DNA from: Roseofilum capinflatum BLCC-M114
Lineage (GTDB): Bacteria > Cyanobacteriota > Cyanobacteriia > Cyanobacteriales > Desertifilaceae
DNA length: 64,000 nucleotides
Reading direction: 5' to 3'
NCBI RefSeq assembly: GCF_030068505.1
Contig: NZ_JAQOSO010000084.1
Span: 73,829-137,828, forward strand
Position numbers and translations under genes: made by a program. The notes under the pieces were generated by a model that ran no database searches, had not been told where the DNA came from, and saw only the letters and a list, made by a program, of their open reading frames with translations. Within the stretch, counting starts at the first letter, position 1, and every line of letters starts with the position of its first letter. This document shows, piece by piece, positions 33,720 to 43,700 of this stretch.

Positions 33720-35342
33720 TCAGAATTTGCCGCTATCTTTCTTCTTCTGAACGATAAAGATAACGGGTTGGGCATTTTGACTAACTTGATCGGCTTGTTT
33801 GAGCTGTTCCATAACACTGGAGATGCTCCTCAACAGCTTGCCTTCCCCACGCAATAAATCATCTACATCATCTTTCTTCGCACTACCATAATTGACAATC
33901 ACAGTGTTTTGAGTTTGAACTTTGCTTTCTTCAACTTTCATCTTCGATGCAACTTGGGCAGTGAGTTCTGCTCTTCTTGCATCAAACTCTGTGAATTGGT
34001 AGTGTCTACTATAACGCCAGACATGCTGAAAAAGAACTTGTAAGACGAAATTGATCAAGCGAACAACCTGTCCTGTAGATAATAATTCCTCTAATTCATC
34101 AGGTATGGGAAATAGAAACAAGTTGACATCAACACCACAAATTTTACTGATGATGCCGTTTAAAGATTCTTTCAGTAACTCTTCTGAGCTGGCATTATTA
34201 GTAACAACATCATCGAGAACGGCTCTGACTTCCTCAGAAAATTCTTTAACCAAATCTGTCACATAATCTTTGGTCACATCTCCGACAAGTGGAATACTTT
34301 GGAGTTGCAGAATAATAGGATAGGCCATGAACTCTGTACAAACATCTAAGACTACCTCTTTTAGGTCTGAATCGTTAGGTAGATTATCAATCATGAAACC
34401 AGGATTAAAATCACTGGCAAAACCTTCGGTAGTGCGTTTTATATGAGTATAGTTCTGATCTTGACTCGATAGCTCTAAGGCTTTCAATGCAATATCGACT
34501 GCTAAAATCGGAGGAATATCGGGTGTATAAATTCTGGGAATTTTTCTGAGTCCTTCAACTGCCCAAACGTTAGGAACGATATCCATCTGATTCCACAGCC
34601 TTTCGGTTTTATCCCCTAAAGTTTGGTCATAATAACGAGCAAATGCTTCATTTCCTGGAGAAAAACCGGCTAAAGATACAACTTTTATGTTAGTTGTGTG
34701 TTTAGCATCCCACTCCGCCTGTCGATCGACTAAGGATAAGGCAAGAGATGGAGCCATTGCACCGGCAAGACTGTGACCTGCAACGGTAATTTCTACAGGT
34801 TTGCTTGCATTCATGGTGATTTCTCTGAGATGATCGAAGAGGAGTTGATCGCCATCCCACATGGCTGTGGTTAAATCTTTTAGAGCTTTGGTAATTCCAG
34901 CCGAAACAGCCGGTTCACCGTTGTCTTTGGTCAGTCTTTCTGCTGTCTTCCAGGGTTGGCCTTGATTCCACGGGGAAGCGGTGGCCACATTGACATCCTC
35001 AAGCAAGAGGTTTTGTAGAGAGAAGGGATTGGTTCCAGCTAGAGCAATGACATATTGATCGAGATCGGGGTTATCCATGTATTTAGCTATATACATGGTA
35101 TGGTCATTAACATTTGAGGAGGACGATCCTTTCTTAATTTGGTAAACAGCACATCCCCAGGTCAGTTGCCATGTACCGATGAGACTGCGAATTTGCGGAT
35201 CAGCAAAATTGGCTTTGACCGCTTTTGTAGCAAAAGTCTGTAAATATTCTTGAGAACCAAAGTAAGTTTTGGGAATAGAAATACAATAAGTCAGCCAGAT
35301 TAGGCAAAGAATTTTTTGCTGCCAACTATATTGACTGGACAT
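33720..35342 (-). CDS. Class-3 lipase-like hydrolase with C-terminal module
   Basis: 540 aa. An alpha/beta-hydrolase domain (~40-320) has YVIALAGTN before the nucleophile elbow TVAGHSLAGAMAPS with Ser191 (GxSxG). The Asp and His of the triad are likely in the region up to residue ~330 but I cannot assign them. A helical region follows, and residues ~475-540 are the module shared with the 68-aa protein (SAKKDDVDDLLRGEGKLL, QNAQPVIFIV). A moderately hydrophobic N-terminal stretch (ILCLIWLTYCISI) is not a clear signal peptide. Expected activity: lipid or ester hydrolysis. It heads the module-sharing group of genes. Confidence 0.84.
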   Translation of the reverse strand: MSSQYSWQQKILCLIWLTYCISIPKTYFGSQEYLQTFATKAVKANFADPQIRSLIGTWQLTWGCAVYQIKKGSSSSNVNDHTMYIAKYMDNPDLDQYVIALAGTNPFSLQNLLLEDVNVATASPWNQGQPWKTAERLTKDNGEPAVSAGITKALKDLTTAMWDGDQLLFDHLREITMNASKPVEITVAGHSLAGAMAPSLALSLVDRQAEWDAKHTTNIKVVSLAGFSPGNEAFARYYDQTLGDKTERLWNQMDIVPNVWAVEGLRKIPRIYTPDIPPILAVDIALKALELSSQDQNYTHIKRTTEGFASDFNPGFMIDNLPNDSDLKEVVLDVCTEFMAYPIILQLQSIPLVGDVTKDYVTDLVKEFSEEVRAVLDDVVTNNASSEELLKESLNGIISKICGVDVNLFLFPIPDELEELLSTGQVVRLINFVLQVLFQHVWRYSRHYQFTEFDARRAELTAQVASKMKVEESKVQTQNTVIVNYGSAKKDDVDDLLRGEGKLLRSISSVMEQLKQADQVSQNAQPVIFIVQKKKDSGKF

Positions 35343-35565
35343 GGTGTTACCTCATTATAGGTTGATTAATGACGCTGATGTTATGATTTTTGTTCTTATG
35401 TCATCATAATGATAGCCATGATACTGAAGAATTTTTCAGTGTTAGCTTTCAGCTTTTCTTCGGTTAGCCTGGGATTCCGATTGGAGAATAGCCGATCGCT
35501 GAGTTAGAGTCAAGAGTTTTTGCCAAAAATAACAAAACTGTAACCCTCACTACTTTAAAAAAATC

Positions 35566-36627
35566 ATGGATAGAGATCTACTTTTTCAGTGCCTTCTGGG
35601 TAAAAACCAGCAGACTAAAGTAAAAGAAGAATGGCTTAAAAACTTAGAGCAAGAGAATCCAGATCAGTGGTTAAAGTTTGATTTTACTCCAGATAAACAA
35701 AAATGCCAATCGGAGCTTAAAATTGAGTTATTCAAAGCGTTAGTGCCAGATATTCTATCCGTTTTTTCCTCTGTTTCTCCTGAAGGTCTGTATCAAACTT
35801 TATGGGAGTTTTGGTTACCTTTGGCACTGTGGTTAGCAGCATCTCAAAAAGAGCTGAGGCGACCTCTGATTCAAGGCATTCTAGGCGGTCAGGGAACGGG
35901 GAAGACTACGTTAGGCGCTGTTCTGAACTTGATCTTAGCAAAACTGGGCTATACATCAGCGAGTTTATCTTTGGATGATTTATATAAAACCTATCGGGAT
36001 CGGCAAATTCTCAAGGCTCAAGACCCCCGTTTTGTTCGCCGAGGGCCTCCAGGAACCCATGAGGTTGAGTTAGGGATTGAGGTGTTGCAACGGTGTCGTA
36101 ATGCCCAGTATCCGGTGGAATTTCCTCGATTTGATAAGTCGGCCTATGGGGGAGAGGGCGATCGCACAAAACCAGAGATCATTACGGATGCCGATATTGT
36201 CTTTTTTGAAGGGTGGTTTGTTGGGGTACAACCCATTTATCCCGATCGGTTTGCCTCTGCTCCTGCTCCAATTCATACTGAGGCGGATCGAAACTTTGCC
36301 CAAGAGATCAATCAACGATTATATGAATACTTACCTTTGTGGAAATGCTTAGATCAATTGATTATTTTATCGCCCATTGATTATCGTTGGTCTAAACAGT
36401 GGCGATGGGAAGCAGAACAGGAAAGGATGGCAACTGGGAAAGGGGGCATGAGTGAATCGGAAATCAGTGATTTTGTGGATTATTTTTGGCGGAGTTTACA
36501 TCCTGAACTGTTCATTATACCCCTGACCCAGAACTCAGAGTTAACGGATTTAGTGGTGGAAATTAATCGAGATCATTCTGTGGGTCGTATCTATCAACCC
36601 AGGGGAGAGGGGGGAAATCTTAAATGA
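35566..36627 (+). CDS. D-glycerate 3-kinase (plant/cyanobacterial type)
   Basis: 353-aa P-loop kinase. The Walker A sequence is ILGGQGTGKTTLGAVLNLIL (~105-120). Further motifs are LSLDDLYKTYRDR, RRGPPGTHEVELG, FPRFDKSAYGGEGDR and VFFEGWFVGV. This is the GLYK family, which phosphorylates glycerate to 3-phosphoglycerate as the last step of photorespiration. It is a single plus-strand gene after a 223-bp gap and is followed by argD 155 bp downstream. Confidence 0.88.
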   Translation: MDRDLLFQCLLGKNQQTKVKEEWLKNLEQENPDQWLKFDFTPDKQKCQSELKIELFKALVPDILSVFSSVSPEGLYQTLWEFWLPLALWLAASQKELRRPLIQGILGGQGTGKTTLGAVLNLILAKLGYTSASLSLDDLYKTYRDRQILKAQDPRFVRRGPPGTHEVELGIEVLQRCRNAQYPVEFPRFDKSAYGGEGDRTKPEIITDADIVFFEGWFVGVQPIYPDRFASAPAPIHTEADRNFAQEINQRLYEYLPLWKCLDQLIILSPIDYRWSKQWRWEAEQERMATGKGGMSESEISDFVDYFWRSLHPELFIIPLTQNSELTDLVVEINRDHSVGRIYQPRGEGGNLK

Positions 36628-36782
36628 TTATGAACTCCCGTGGGTGTTAAGAACAACTGACAGATCGGATAGGGGGACAAATTTCAACGCTAAGATAGAA
36701 TATTTGGGATGACCTGTAGAGAACGGAAAGTTATGCAAGTTCCCGAATGATCCTGTGTCTTTTTAATCGAGAGGAAGCAATT

Positions 36783-38048
36783 GTGAGTCCAGAAACTTTA
36801 ACCCCAACGGATGCGCCCCAGGTTACAGAGAGTGCTTACGATCCATCGGAGTTTAACCAGTATGTGATGTCTACTTATGGGCGGTTTCCGATCGCCCTCA
36901 AACAAGGAAAAGGCTGCTTGGTTTGGGATACTCAAGGTCGCGAATACTTAGATTTTGTAGCCGGAATTGCCACCTGTACCTTGGGCCATGCCCATCCCGC
37001 TTTAGTAGAAACGGTAACCCAACAGATTAGCAAGCTCCATCATGTCTCCAATCTGTACTATATCCAAGAACAGGGGGATTTAGCTAAATGGTTAGTCGAG
37101 CATTCTTGTGCCGATCGCGCCTTTTTCTGTAATTCGGGGGCAGAAGCCAATGAAGGGGCGATTAAATTGGCCCGCAAATATGCCCATACGGTATTGAACA
37201 TTGAAGACCCAGTAATCCTGACGGCAAAAGCAAGTTTTCATGGTCGTACCTTAGCCACGATTACCGCAACCGGCCAAGCCAAGTATCAAAAAGGGTTTAG
37301 TCCCCTAGTTCCAGGCTTTGCCTATGTGCCCTATAACGACTTTGAAGCCGTCAAAGAGGCGATCGCCTCCCTGGATAGCTCAGAGCGGCGCGTGGCGGCG
37401 ATTTTACTTGAAGCCTTACAGGGTGAAGGGGGCGTGCGTCCAGGAGAATTGGAGTATTTCCTGCGCTTGCGTCAGTTGTGCGATCAAATGGGAATTTTAC
37501 TGATCCTGGATGAGGTGCAAGTGGGCATGGGACGCACGGGCAAACTCTGGGGTTACGAGAATTTGGGCATTGAACCCGATATCTTTACCTCAGCTAAGGG
37601 GTTAGCGGGCGGTATTCCCATCGGTGCGCTGCTCTGTAAGCAGTTCTGCGATGTGTTTGAGCCGGGAAATCATGCCAGCACGTTTGGCGGTAACCCCTTT
37701 GCTTGTGCGGCAGCCCTGACGGTGTGCCAAACCGTGGAGCAGGATCGGTTGCTTCAAAATGTACAAGAGCGGGGCGAACAATTGCGGAAAGGCTTGCGGG
37801 CGATCGCCACCAAGTATCCCCAACTGATTGCTGAGGTGCGCGGATGGGGGCTAATTAATGGCATGGAACTGCAAGCGGAGATTCCCTTAACCTCCATTGA
37901 AATTGTCAAAAAAGCGATGGAACAAGGGGTGCTACTGGTTCCCGCAGGGCCCAAGGTGGTGCGGTTTGTGCCGCCGTTGATTGTGTCTGCGGAGGAGATC
38001 GATCGGGCAGTTGCGGAGGTGGAAAAGGCGATCGCTAGTCTTACCTAA
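36783..38048 (+). CDS. argD: Acetylornithine aminotransferase
   Basis: Class-III PLP aminotransferase, 421 aa from GTG 36783, which has GAGGAAG seven bases upstream; an earlier frame start at 36747 lacks a site. Visible: FVAGIATCTLGHAHP, NSGAEANEGAIKLARK, FHGRTLATITATG, LLILDEVQVGMGRTG (cofactor Asp) and SAKGLAGGIPIGAL with the PLP lysine, then HASTFGGNPF. It makes N-acetylornithine in arginine synthesis; related 4-aminobutyrate enzymes cannot be fully excluded, but the motifs favour ArgD. Confidence 0.9.
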   Translation: MSPETLTPTDAPQVTESAYDPSEFNQYVMSTYGRFPIALKQGKGCLVWDTQGREYLDFVAGIATCTLGHAHPALVETVTQQISKLHHVSNLYYIQEQGDLAKWLVEHSCADRAFFCNSGAEANEGAIKLARKYAHTVLNIEDPVILTAKASFHGRTLATITATGQAKYQKGFSPLVPGFAYVPYNDFEAVKEAIASLDSSERRVAAILLEALQGEGGVRPGELEYFLRLRQLCDQMGILLILDEVQVGMGRTGKLWGYENLGIEPDIFTSAKGLAGGIPIGALLCKQFCDVFEPGNHASTFGGNPFACAAALTVCQTVEQDRLLQNVQERGEQLRKGLRAIATKYPQLIAEVRGWGLINGMELQAEIPLTSIEIVKKAMEQGVLLVPAGPKVVRFVPPLIVSAEEIDRAVAEVEKAIASLT

Positions 38049-38060
38049 ACCGAATCACCC

Positions 38061-38088
38061 GTAGGGGCGAAGGGCCCTTCGCCCCTAC
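38061..38088. terminator. 28-bp perfect palindrome after argD
   Basis: GTAGGGGCGAAGGG followed at once by its exact reverse complement. It belongs to the same GTAGGGG repeat family as the insertions in the PKS genes, here in its usual intergenic place between argD and the miaE-like gene. It may terminate or stabilise transcripts. Confidence 0.65.
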
Positions 38089-38111
38089 AGTTATGTATAA
38101 TTTTGATTATT

Positions 38112-38705
38112 ATGGAAGAACTACCGAAAATCAAATTTCTGCAACAGCCGACATCTGAGGCTTGGGTTGAACAGGCGATCGCCAATCTCAATACCATCCT
38201 CCTAGATCATTCCCACTGCGAGCGCAAAGCAGCCGGAGTCGCTCTAAACCTGATGTTTCGCTATCCCTCCAGTCAGGTGCTGGTGAGGAAGCTAACGGCG
38301 ATCGCCCGTGAAGAACTCGAACACTTTGAACAAGTCAATCAATGGTTAGAGCGCCTCAATATTCCCCTCGCTCCCCTCTCGGCTCCTCCCTACGCTGCCG
38401 GATTAAAAGCCCAAATTCGCCCCACTGAACCGGAACGAATGCTCGATTCTCTGTTGATTTCTGCCCTCATTGAAGCCCGTTCCCATGAGCGTCTCGGACT
38501 GCTCGCCAACCACCTGCCCCAACCCCAACTCGCCCAATTTTATCGCTCTTTGATGGCTTCTGAAGCTCGCCATTATGGGGTCTACTGGATCTTAGCCACC
38601 ACTTATTTCGATCCGGCGATCGTCCAAGCTCGCCTAGAAGCTCTGGCGCAAGTTGAAAGTAATTTACTCTCTACCTTGCATCCAGAACCGCGCATTCATA
38701 GTTAA
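38112..38705 (+). CDS. miaE: tRNA-(ms2io6A)-hydroxylase-like protein
   Basis: 197-aa MiaE family di-iron protein, start ATG 38112 (a TTG nine bases earlier is open). Ferritin-like four-helix fold with Glu/His ligands visible in HCERKAAG, REELEHFEQV, LIEARSHERLG and ASEARHYGVY. The family hydroxylates the isopentenyl group of a modified adenosine at tRNA position 37. It is monocistronic, followed by a GGGAGCA hairpin. Confidence 0.88.
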   Translation: MEELPKIKFLQQPTSEAWVEQAIANLNTILLDHSHCERKAAGVALNLMFRYPSSQVLVRKLTAIAREELEHFEQVNQWLERLNIPLAPLSAPPYAAGLKAQIRPTEPERMLDSLLISALIEARSHERLGLLANHLPQPQLAQFYRSLMASEARHYGVYWILATTYFDPAIVQARLEALAQVESNLLSTLHPEPRIHS

Positions 38706-38963
38706 TATCCAGTCCAATTAAATACCCTAATTAAAAAATCCAGGGAGCAAGATGCTCCCACTCCAGATTACCAATCATCGTAGGGTGGGCAGGACGAGGG
38801 AGCGACATCATTCAAATTCGACAAACAGACCCTGCCCACCCTGCCCGCTTCTTAACCCATTAACCGGATTTGATATATAGCAAACCTAAATTCTATAGCT
38901 AGTCTAAATGAGTCGTGCAACTGGAAATGCCCTCTCCCTTTCATGATGACAGATTCAAAAACC
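38706..38963. other. Intergenic region between convergent genes, with hairpin and repeat
   Basis: GGGAGCA-AGA-TGCTCCC at 38743-38759 is a compact hairpin after the miaE-like gene. It is followed by GTAGGGTGGGCAGG and a partial reverse copy CTGCCCACCCTGCCC, a dispersed repeat. No gene is seen. Confidence 0.6.
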
Positions 38964-39341
38964 CTATATCCCTAAAATTTCTATAGCCTTTTCGAGTAGC
39001 TCATCCGGATCAAAAGGCTTTGTCATATATAAATTCGCCCCCACTTCCTCCCCTTTTTTCTTATCAAACTCTTGACCTTTTGCTGTTAACATGATAACGT
39101 ATATTTTTTGTAAATTTAGTTTCTTTTTAACCTGATAACACACATCAAACCCATTCATTCTGGGCATCATCACATCTAAAAAGACTAAATCGGGCTGTTG
39201 TTCCTGGATCAAACCCAAGGCTGTTTCTCCATCTCCAGCCGATAACAGTTCCACTCCTTCATCTTCTAATTCCTCTAGGGTTTGTTCTAGAAGGATTCTG
39301 ATATGAGTTTCATCATCGACAATTAAAACTTTTTTGCCCAT
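38964..39341 (-). CDS. Single-domain response regulator
   Basis: 125-aa CheY-like receiver. It has the acidic pair in VLIVDDETH, phospho-Asp in LVFLDVMMPRMNG, Thr in VIMLTAKG and Lys in MTKPFDPDEL. There is no output domain. ATG 39341 is two bases after... the cyclase stop codon region (GTG 39344 is also open), so it is co-translated with the adenylate cyclase and is likely phosphorylated by the adjacent hybrid kinase or a partner. Confidence 0.88.
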   Translation of the reverse strand: MGKKVLIVDDETHIRILLEQTLEELEDEGVELLSAGDGETALGLIQEQQPDLVFLDVMMPRMNGFDVCYQVKKKLNLQKIYVIMLTAKGQEFDKKKGEEVGANLYMTKPFDPDELLEKAIEILGI

Positions 39342-39343
39342 CA

Positions 39344-40747
39344 CTAATATAAGACCTCAAAGATTTCCACGGTTTGAGCTTTACCTTTAACGTTCACTAA
39401 TCCTACCTCTTTGAAATTAAACTGGTCAACTGTGCGATCGTAGATGGTGCGATCGACTAAAATTTGCCCTCCTTCAGCCATGGATTGCAACCGAGATGCC
39501 GTATTCACTTTATCCCCAATTGCCGTATAATCCACATGCTGACGAGCGCCGATATTACCCACGACAACCTCACCAGAGCTGATACCGATACCCGTTTTGA
39601 AGTTGTCCCGAATCCAAGGAACCGGTATAGATTGTAGACACTGTTGCATGGCGATCGCCGTTTCAATCGCTTTCTTTTCACTCTCTGCCAACGGAGCAGG
39701 TGCGCCAAACATACAGACAATCATATCCCCCACGAACTTATTCACCGTCCCCCCATAGCTAAAAATCACATCCACCATATGAGTAAAATAAATATTCAAA
39801 TATTCCACCATGGTTTCCGGTTCCAGCATTTCGCACTGAGCGGTAAAATCACGAATATCGGAAAAAAGCATAACCAGCTCTTTTTTCCCCGTTTTCAACA
39901 AGCTTTCTTCCTTATTCTCAATAATCGCTTTCACCAACTGGGGAGACATATACCGCTCTAAATTACTTTTGATCCGTTCCTCTTGCAACTGATAATTATG
40001 CAAGCGAGCGTTTTCCATTGCATTAGCCGTTTGAGAGGCTAAGGCAGTCAGTAACTTTAAGTCTGCGGCTCGATAATTAATGGGTTCAGAATGACCGATC
40101 CAAATCACCCCAAAAGCCTCATGACGACTTTTGAGGGGGGCACAAATCAAGGCTTGATTAAAGCGATCGCTTTCCGTTAACCGTGAATCATGTTCTACAT
40201 CATTAATGACTTCAGCCACGCCTGTAGTTAAAATATAACCCACGATTCCATCATCTATGGATAAATCTCGTGAAGGAGAATCACCAAATTTTGCCAGAGT
40301 TTTAAATCTCTGATGTTCAGGATCGACTAATAAAACTTCACCCTGGGTAGACTCAATAATATCTCGTGCTTCTTTGAGTACCAACTCAGCAATTACTCCC
40401 ATATCTAAGCAAGCACTCATATCCTCAGAAATACGATATAAGAGATTAATTTCCTTGTATCGTTCTAGGGTTTCATTAACTAAGGATTTTTGAGAGAGCG
40501 TCTCATTCACCAGATGATTTAATAAACTGCATACGGCAGAACTTCCTCGATCTCCACGCACCCAACCAATCACTTCTCCTTCAGCTTTGATCTCATATTC
40601 TTGAGGAAAGAACGGTAGGGCGCTACCCATTAACAAATTCCTCTTTCGATCAAAAACACCGATCTTTCCGGGACATAGATCGATCCACTCTTGAATTAGG
40701 ATTTTAGTTTTTGATTTATTAATTAATGACTTCAGTTTAATTACCAT
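39344..40747 (-). CDS. GAF-domain class III adenylate cyclase
   Basis: 467 aa. Residues ~100-250 form a GAF domain. The catalytic domain (~285-460) has metal-binding Asp297 in FSDIRDFT and Asp341 in KFVGDM, Lys337 in VNKFVGD (adenine recognition in ATP cyclases) and DYTAIGDKVNTASRL with the transition-state Asn/Arg. It should make cAMP in response to a GAF ligand or to signals from its neighbours. Its start overlaps the hybrid kinase end by 11 bp. No membrane segment. Confidence 0.88.
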   Translation of the reverse strand: MVIKLKSLINKSKTKILIQEWIDLCPGKIGVFDRKRNLLMGSALPFFPQEYEIKAEGEVIGWVRGDRGSSAVCSLLNHLVNETLSQKSLVNETLERYKEINLLYRISEDMSACLDMGVIAELVLKEARDIIESTQGEVLLVDPEHQRFKTLAKFGDSPSRDLSIDDGIVGYILTTGVAEVINDVEHDSRLTESDRFNQALICAPLKSRHEAFGVIWIGHSEPINYRAADLKLLTALASQTANAMENARLHNYQLQEERIKSNLERYMSPQLVKAIIENKEESLLKTGKKELVMLFSDIRDFTAQCEMLEPETMVEYLNIYFTHMVDVIFSYGGTVNKFVGDMIVCMFGAPAPLAESEKKAIETAIAMQQCLQSIPVPWIRDNFKTGIGISSGEVVVGNIGARQHVDYTAIGDKVNTASRLQSMAEGGQILVDRTIYDRTVDQFNFKEVGLVNVKGKAQTVEIFEVLY

Positions 40748-43700
40748 TCTGCATCGGGGGATTCTCTAATAACAAGACAATGATTTGATCGTTACCTTTT
40801 TGAAAGTTTAAGGTTTGTACTAATTTAGAGCTATTAGACATATTAACATCAGTAATGACCAAATCAGGATGGGCTGCAAACAGTGCATCTTCCGTATTCA
40901 TCACCTTCATTTGATACCCCTGAGATTGAAGGAGATGCGATAACATTTGTGTGTTTGAAGATTGTTGATCGAGAACTAAAACTCGTTTAGACGAGTATTT
41001 TTGCTCCAGTAGCGTCTGCACCCTCTGTAAAAATTGCTCTGAGCTTATGGGTTTGGTGAGATACTGATCCACCCCAATACGATAACCTCTTTCGGAGCGA
41101 TCGTCAGCCGAAATCATCAGAATGGGAATCTGCATGGTTTCCGGATCGTTTTTGAGAATGGCAGCGACATCAAATCCATTCAACTTTGGCATCAAGACAT
41201 CTAAAACGACTAAATCCGGTTTTTCTTGTTTAATTTGGGCGATCGCCTCCTGTCCGTTTGCTGCTTGTCGCACTTCATACCCTTCTATATCCAAATGCTG
41301 ACTGAGCAGCTCTCGAATATTGGCATCATCATCAACCACTAAAATCACCCGGTCTTGTTGCTGCTGATCCTCTGAATCTTCCGTACACACATGGGTTAAT
41401 TTTTGCACCAAATGTTGCCAACCCATATCCCCATGGCTTTCTGGCATAGGCAACCAAAAGGCAAAGGTACTGCCCACACCCATTTGACTTTCAACCCAAA
41501 TATGTCCCCCATGATGCTCAATAATTTCCTTACAAATGGGTAATCCTAATCCCGTTCCTTTCGGTTTATTAATCAAGGTATCCCCCACTTGCTTAAACTT
41601 CTCAAAGACTTTGGGTAAATCCTCCTCAGCAATGCCAATCCCGCTATCTATGACTTGCACCAGCACCGTTTCCCCTTGCTTTTGTGCTTTACAGGTGACG
41701 GTTCCTTGCTCCGTAAACTTAACGGCATTAGAAATCAAATTAATGACTACCTGCATTAATTTATCTTCGTCTCCGCGAATACTGGGCAGATTCTCGTCAA
41801 CATCAACCACTAATTCCACTTGATTCTGATCGAACAATGAGGCTGTTGCAATTGTTGCTCGTTCAATCAGTTGGGCGATCGCCACCGGTTCATCTTTCCA
41901 GTCCACCTTCCCCGCTTCCATCTTGGCGATGTCCAAAACATCATTGATTAAAGCCGTTAATCGCACCCCTTCAGAAACAATAATATCTAAGTTCGTACTG
42001 ACTTGATTAACCGCCCGTTCCACTTTTTTATCCGTGATATCAATCTTCGGTAAGAGAACATCTTCTAGTTTTTTCCTAATCAGCTTCGCAAACCCTAAAA
42101 CCGAAGTCAAAGGCGTTCTCAATTCGTGGGAAACCGTCGAAATAAACTCAGTTTTCATCCGATCGACTTCCTTATCTGCGGTAATATCTCTGACCAAGAA
42201 AACACACCCTAAAAATTGTTGACCTAACTGGGGATCGGTTTTGGAAACTCCTGTGGCCACAATTTTGCCAATCCGATTTTCTGATAAGTCAATTTCTGAC
42301 TGAAAAATATTTTCAGGATTTTGTTTGACCTTGAATCCTAATTCAGAAAAAATACCGCCAAAAATATCTTCACTATTTCTGTTGAGCAAACTTCCCGTTT
42401 CTAAGTCAAACAACTTAAATAAAGCTTGGTTCGTTTGCGTGATTATTCCCTCAGCATTTGTGACCAACAAACCATCAGCAATATTATCAATAATTGAAGT
42501 TAAATTTGCTAAAGTTTCTTGTAGAGATTGAGTGGCAGATTCCACCTGATTTTCTAAATCATTTTTAGATTCTTGCAGTTGATTAATCATCTGATTGAAC
42601 GCCTGTGCTAAAGTCCCGATCTCATCTTCGGTCAGCACCGGCGCTTGTGATTTTAGGTTACCCTCACGCACTTGAATTGCTGTTTCCGTAATGCCTAGAA
42701 TCGGTTGAGTAATACGACGGGAAATTAGATAAATAATAATTAATAAGAATAAAGCAGCACTTAAGCCAATTTGCAAAATTTCCTTTAATAGTCTTTGGGC
42801 AGGAGCAAAAGCTTCTGCCTGACTCATTTCTGCTAACAAGGCTAAATTTTGATTTTCCATCCAAACATAAGCGCCAATTACTGGAGTGCCTTGATAATTT
42901 CTATAAAGACCTACCCCATCAATTCCTTCAGTGGCTTGTTGAATTCCAAAGCTATTGACTTCTGTTAATTCCTCTGAATTTTCCGAGTTTTCACTCTCTT
43001 CTTCTTCTGGAGTTTCTTGCTGAGAAATAAATACATTGCGATTTCCTAAGCGACCAATCAGATAGGTTGCACCGGTTTCACCTAGGCCAGTTCTTTCGCG
43101 AATAATATCATCAATCCCTTGTAGATCGAGATCGACCGCTAAGACCCCCAGACGTTGACCGGATCGATCGAGGATAGGGGTAGCAAAGGTAATGGCTGAT
43201 TCGCGAGTAATGGGGGAAGTATAAAAGGTAGGGATAACAGTGGTAGATTGATCTTCAGTAAAATAGGTGGTGGTTGTCCCTAATGGTTGATAGGTTTTTT
43301 CTTTGGTTTTGTTGGTCGATAAGGCAACAATTCCTCCTGTCGTTAACAGAGAAATTTCTTGTAAACTGGGTTTAACCTGGGCAAATTCTGCCAATTCTTG
43401 AGAGATACTTGTATAGGCAATTAAGGTATTGAGTGTGCTTAAGGTTAAGGGAGTATCCGGGTCTAGGTTTTGATCGCTCTGGAACTCGGCGATCGCCGCT
43501 TCTGTGCCACTGCCATAAACACCGTCGATCGCGCCTTGATAATACCCCAACTTTTTTAGCTGCTCTTGGGCAATTACGACATCCTTGGGATCTGAATCGG
43601 TGGTGAGAGGGGAAGATTCAGAGCTTGACCGGAGTAAATATTGCCCTTGGTTGAGAAGGGTGGAGGATTTGGCTAGTAGTAGCACATCTTGGTACTGGGT

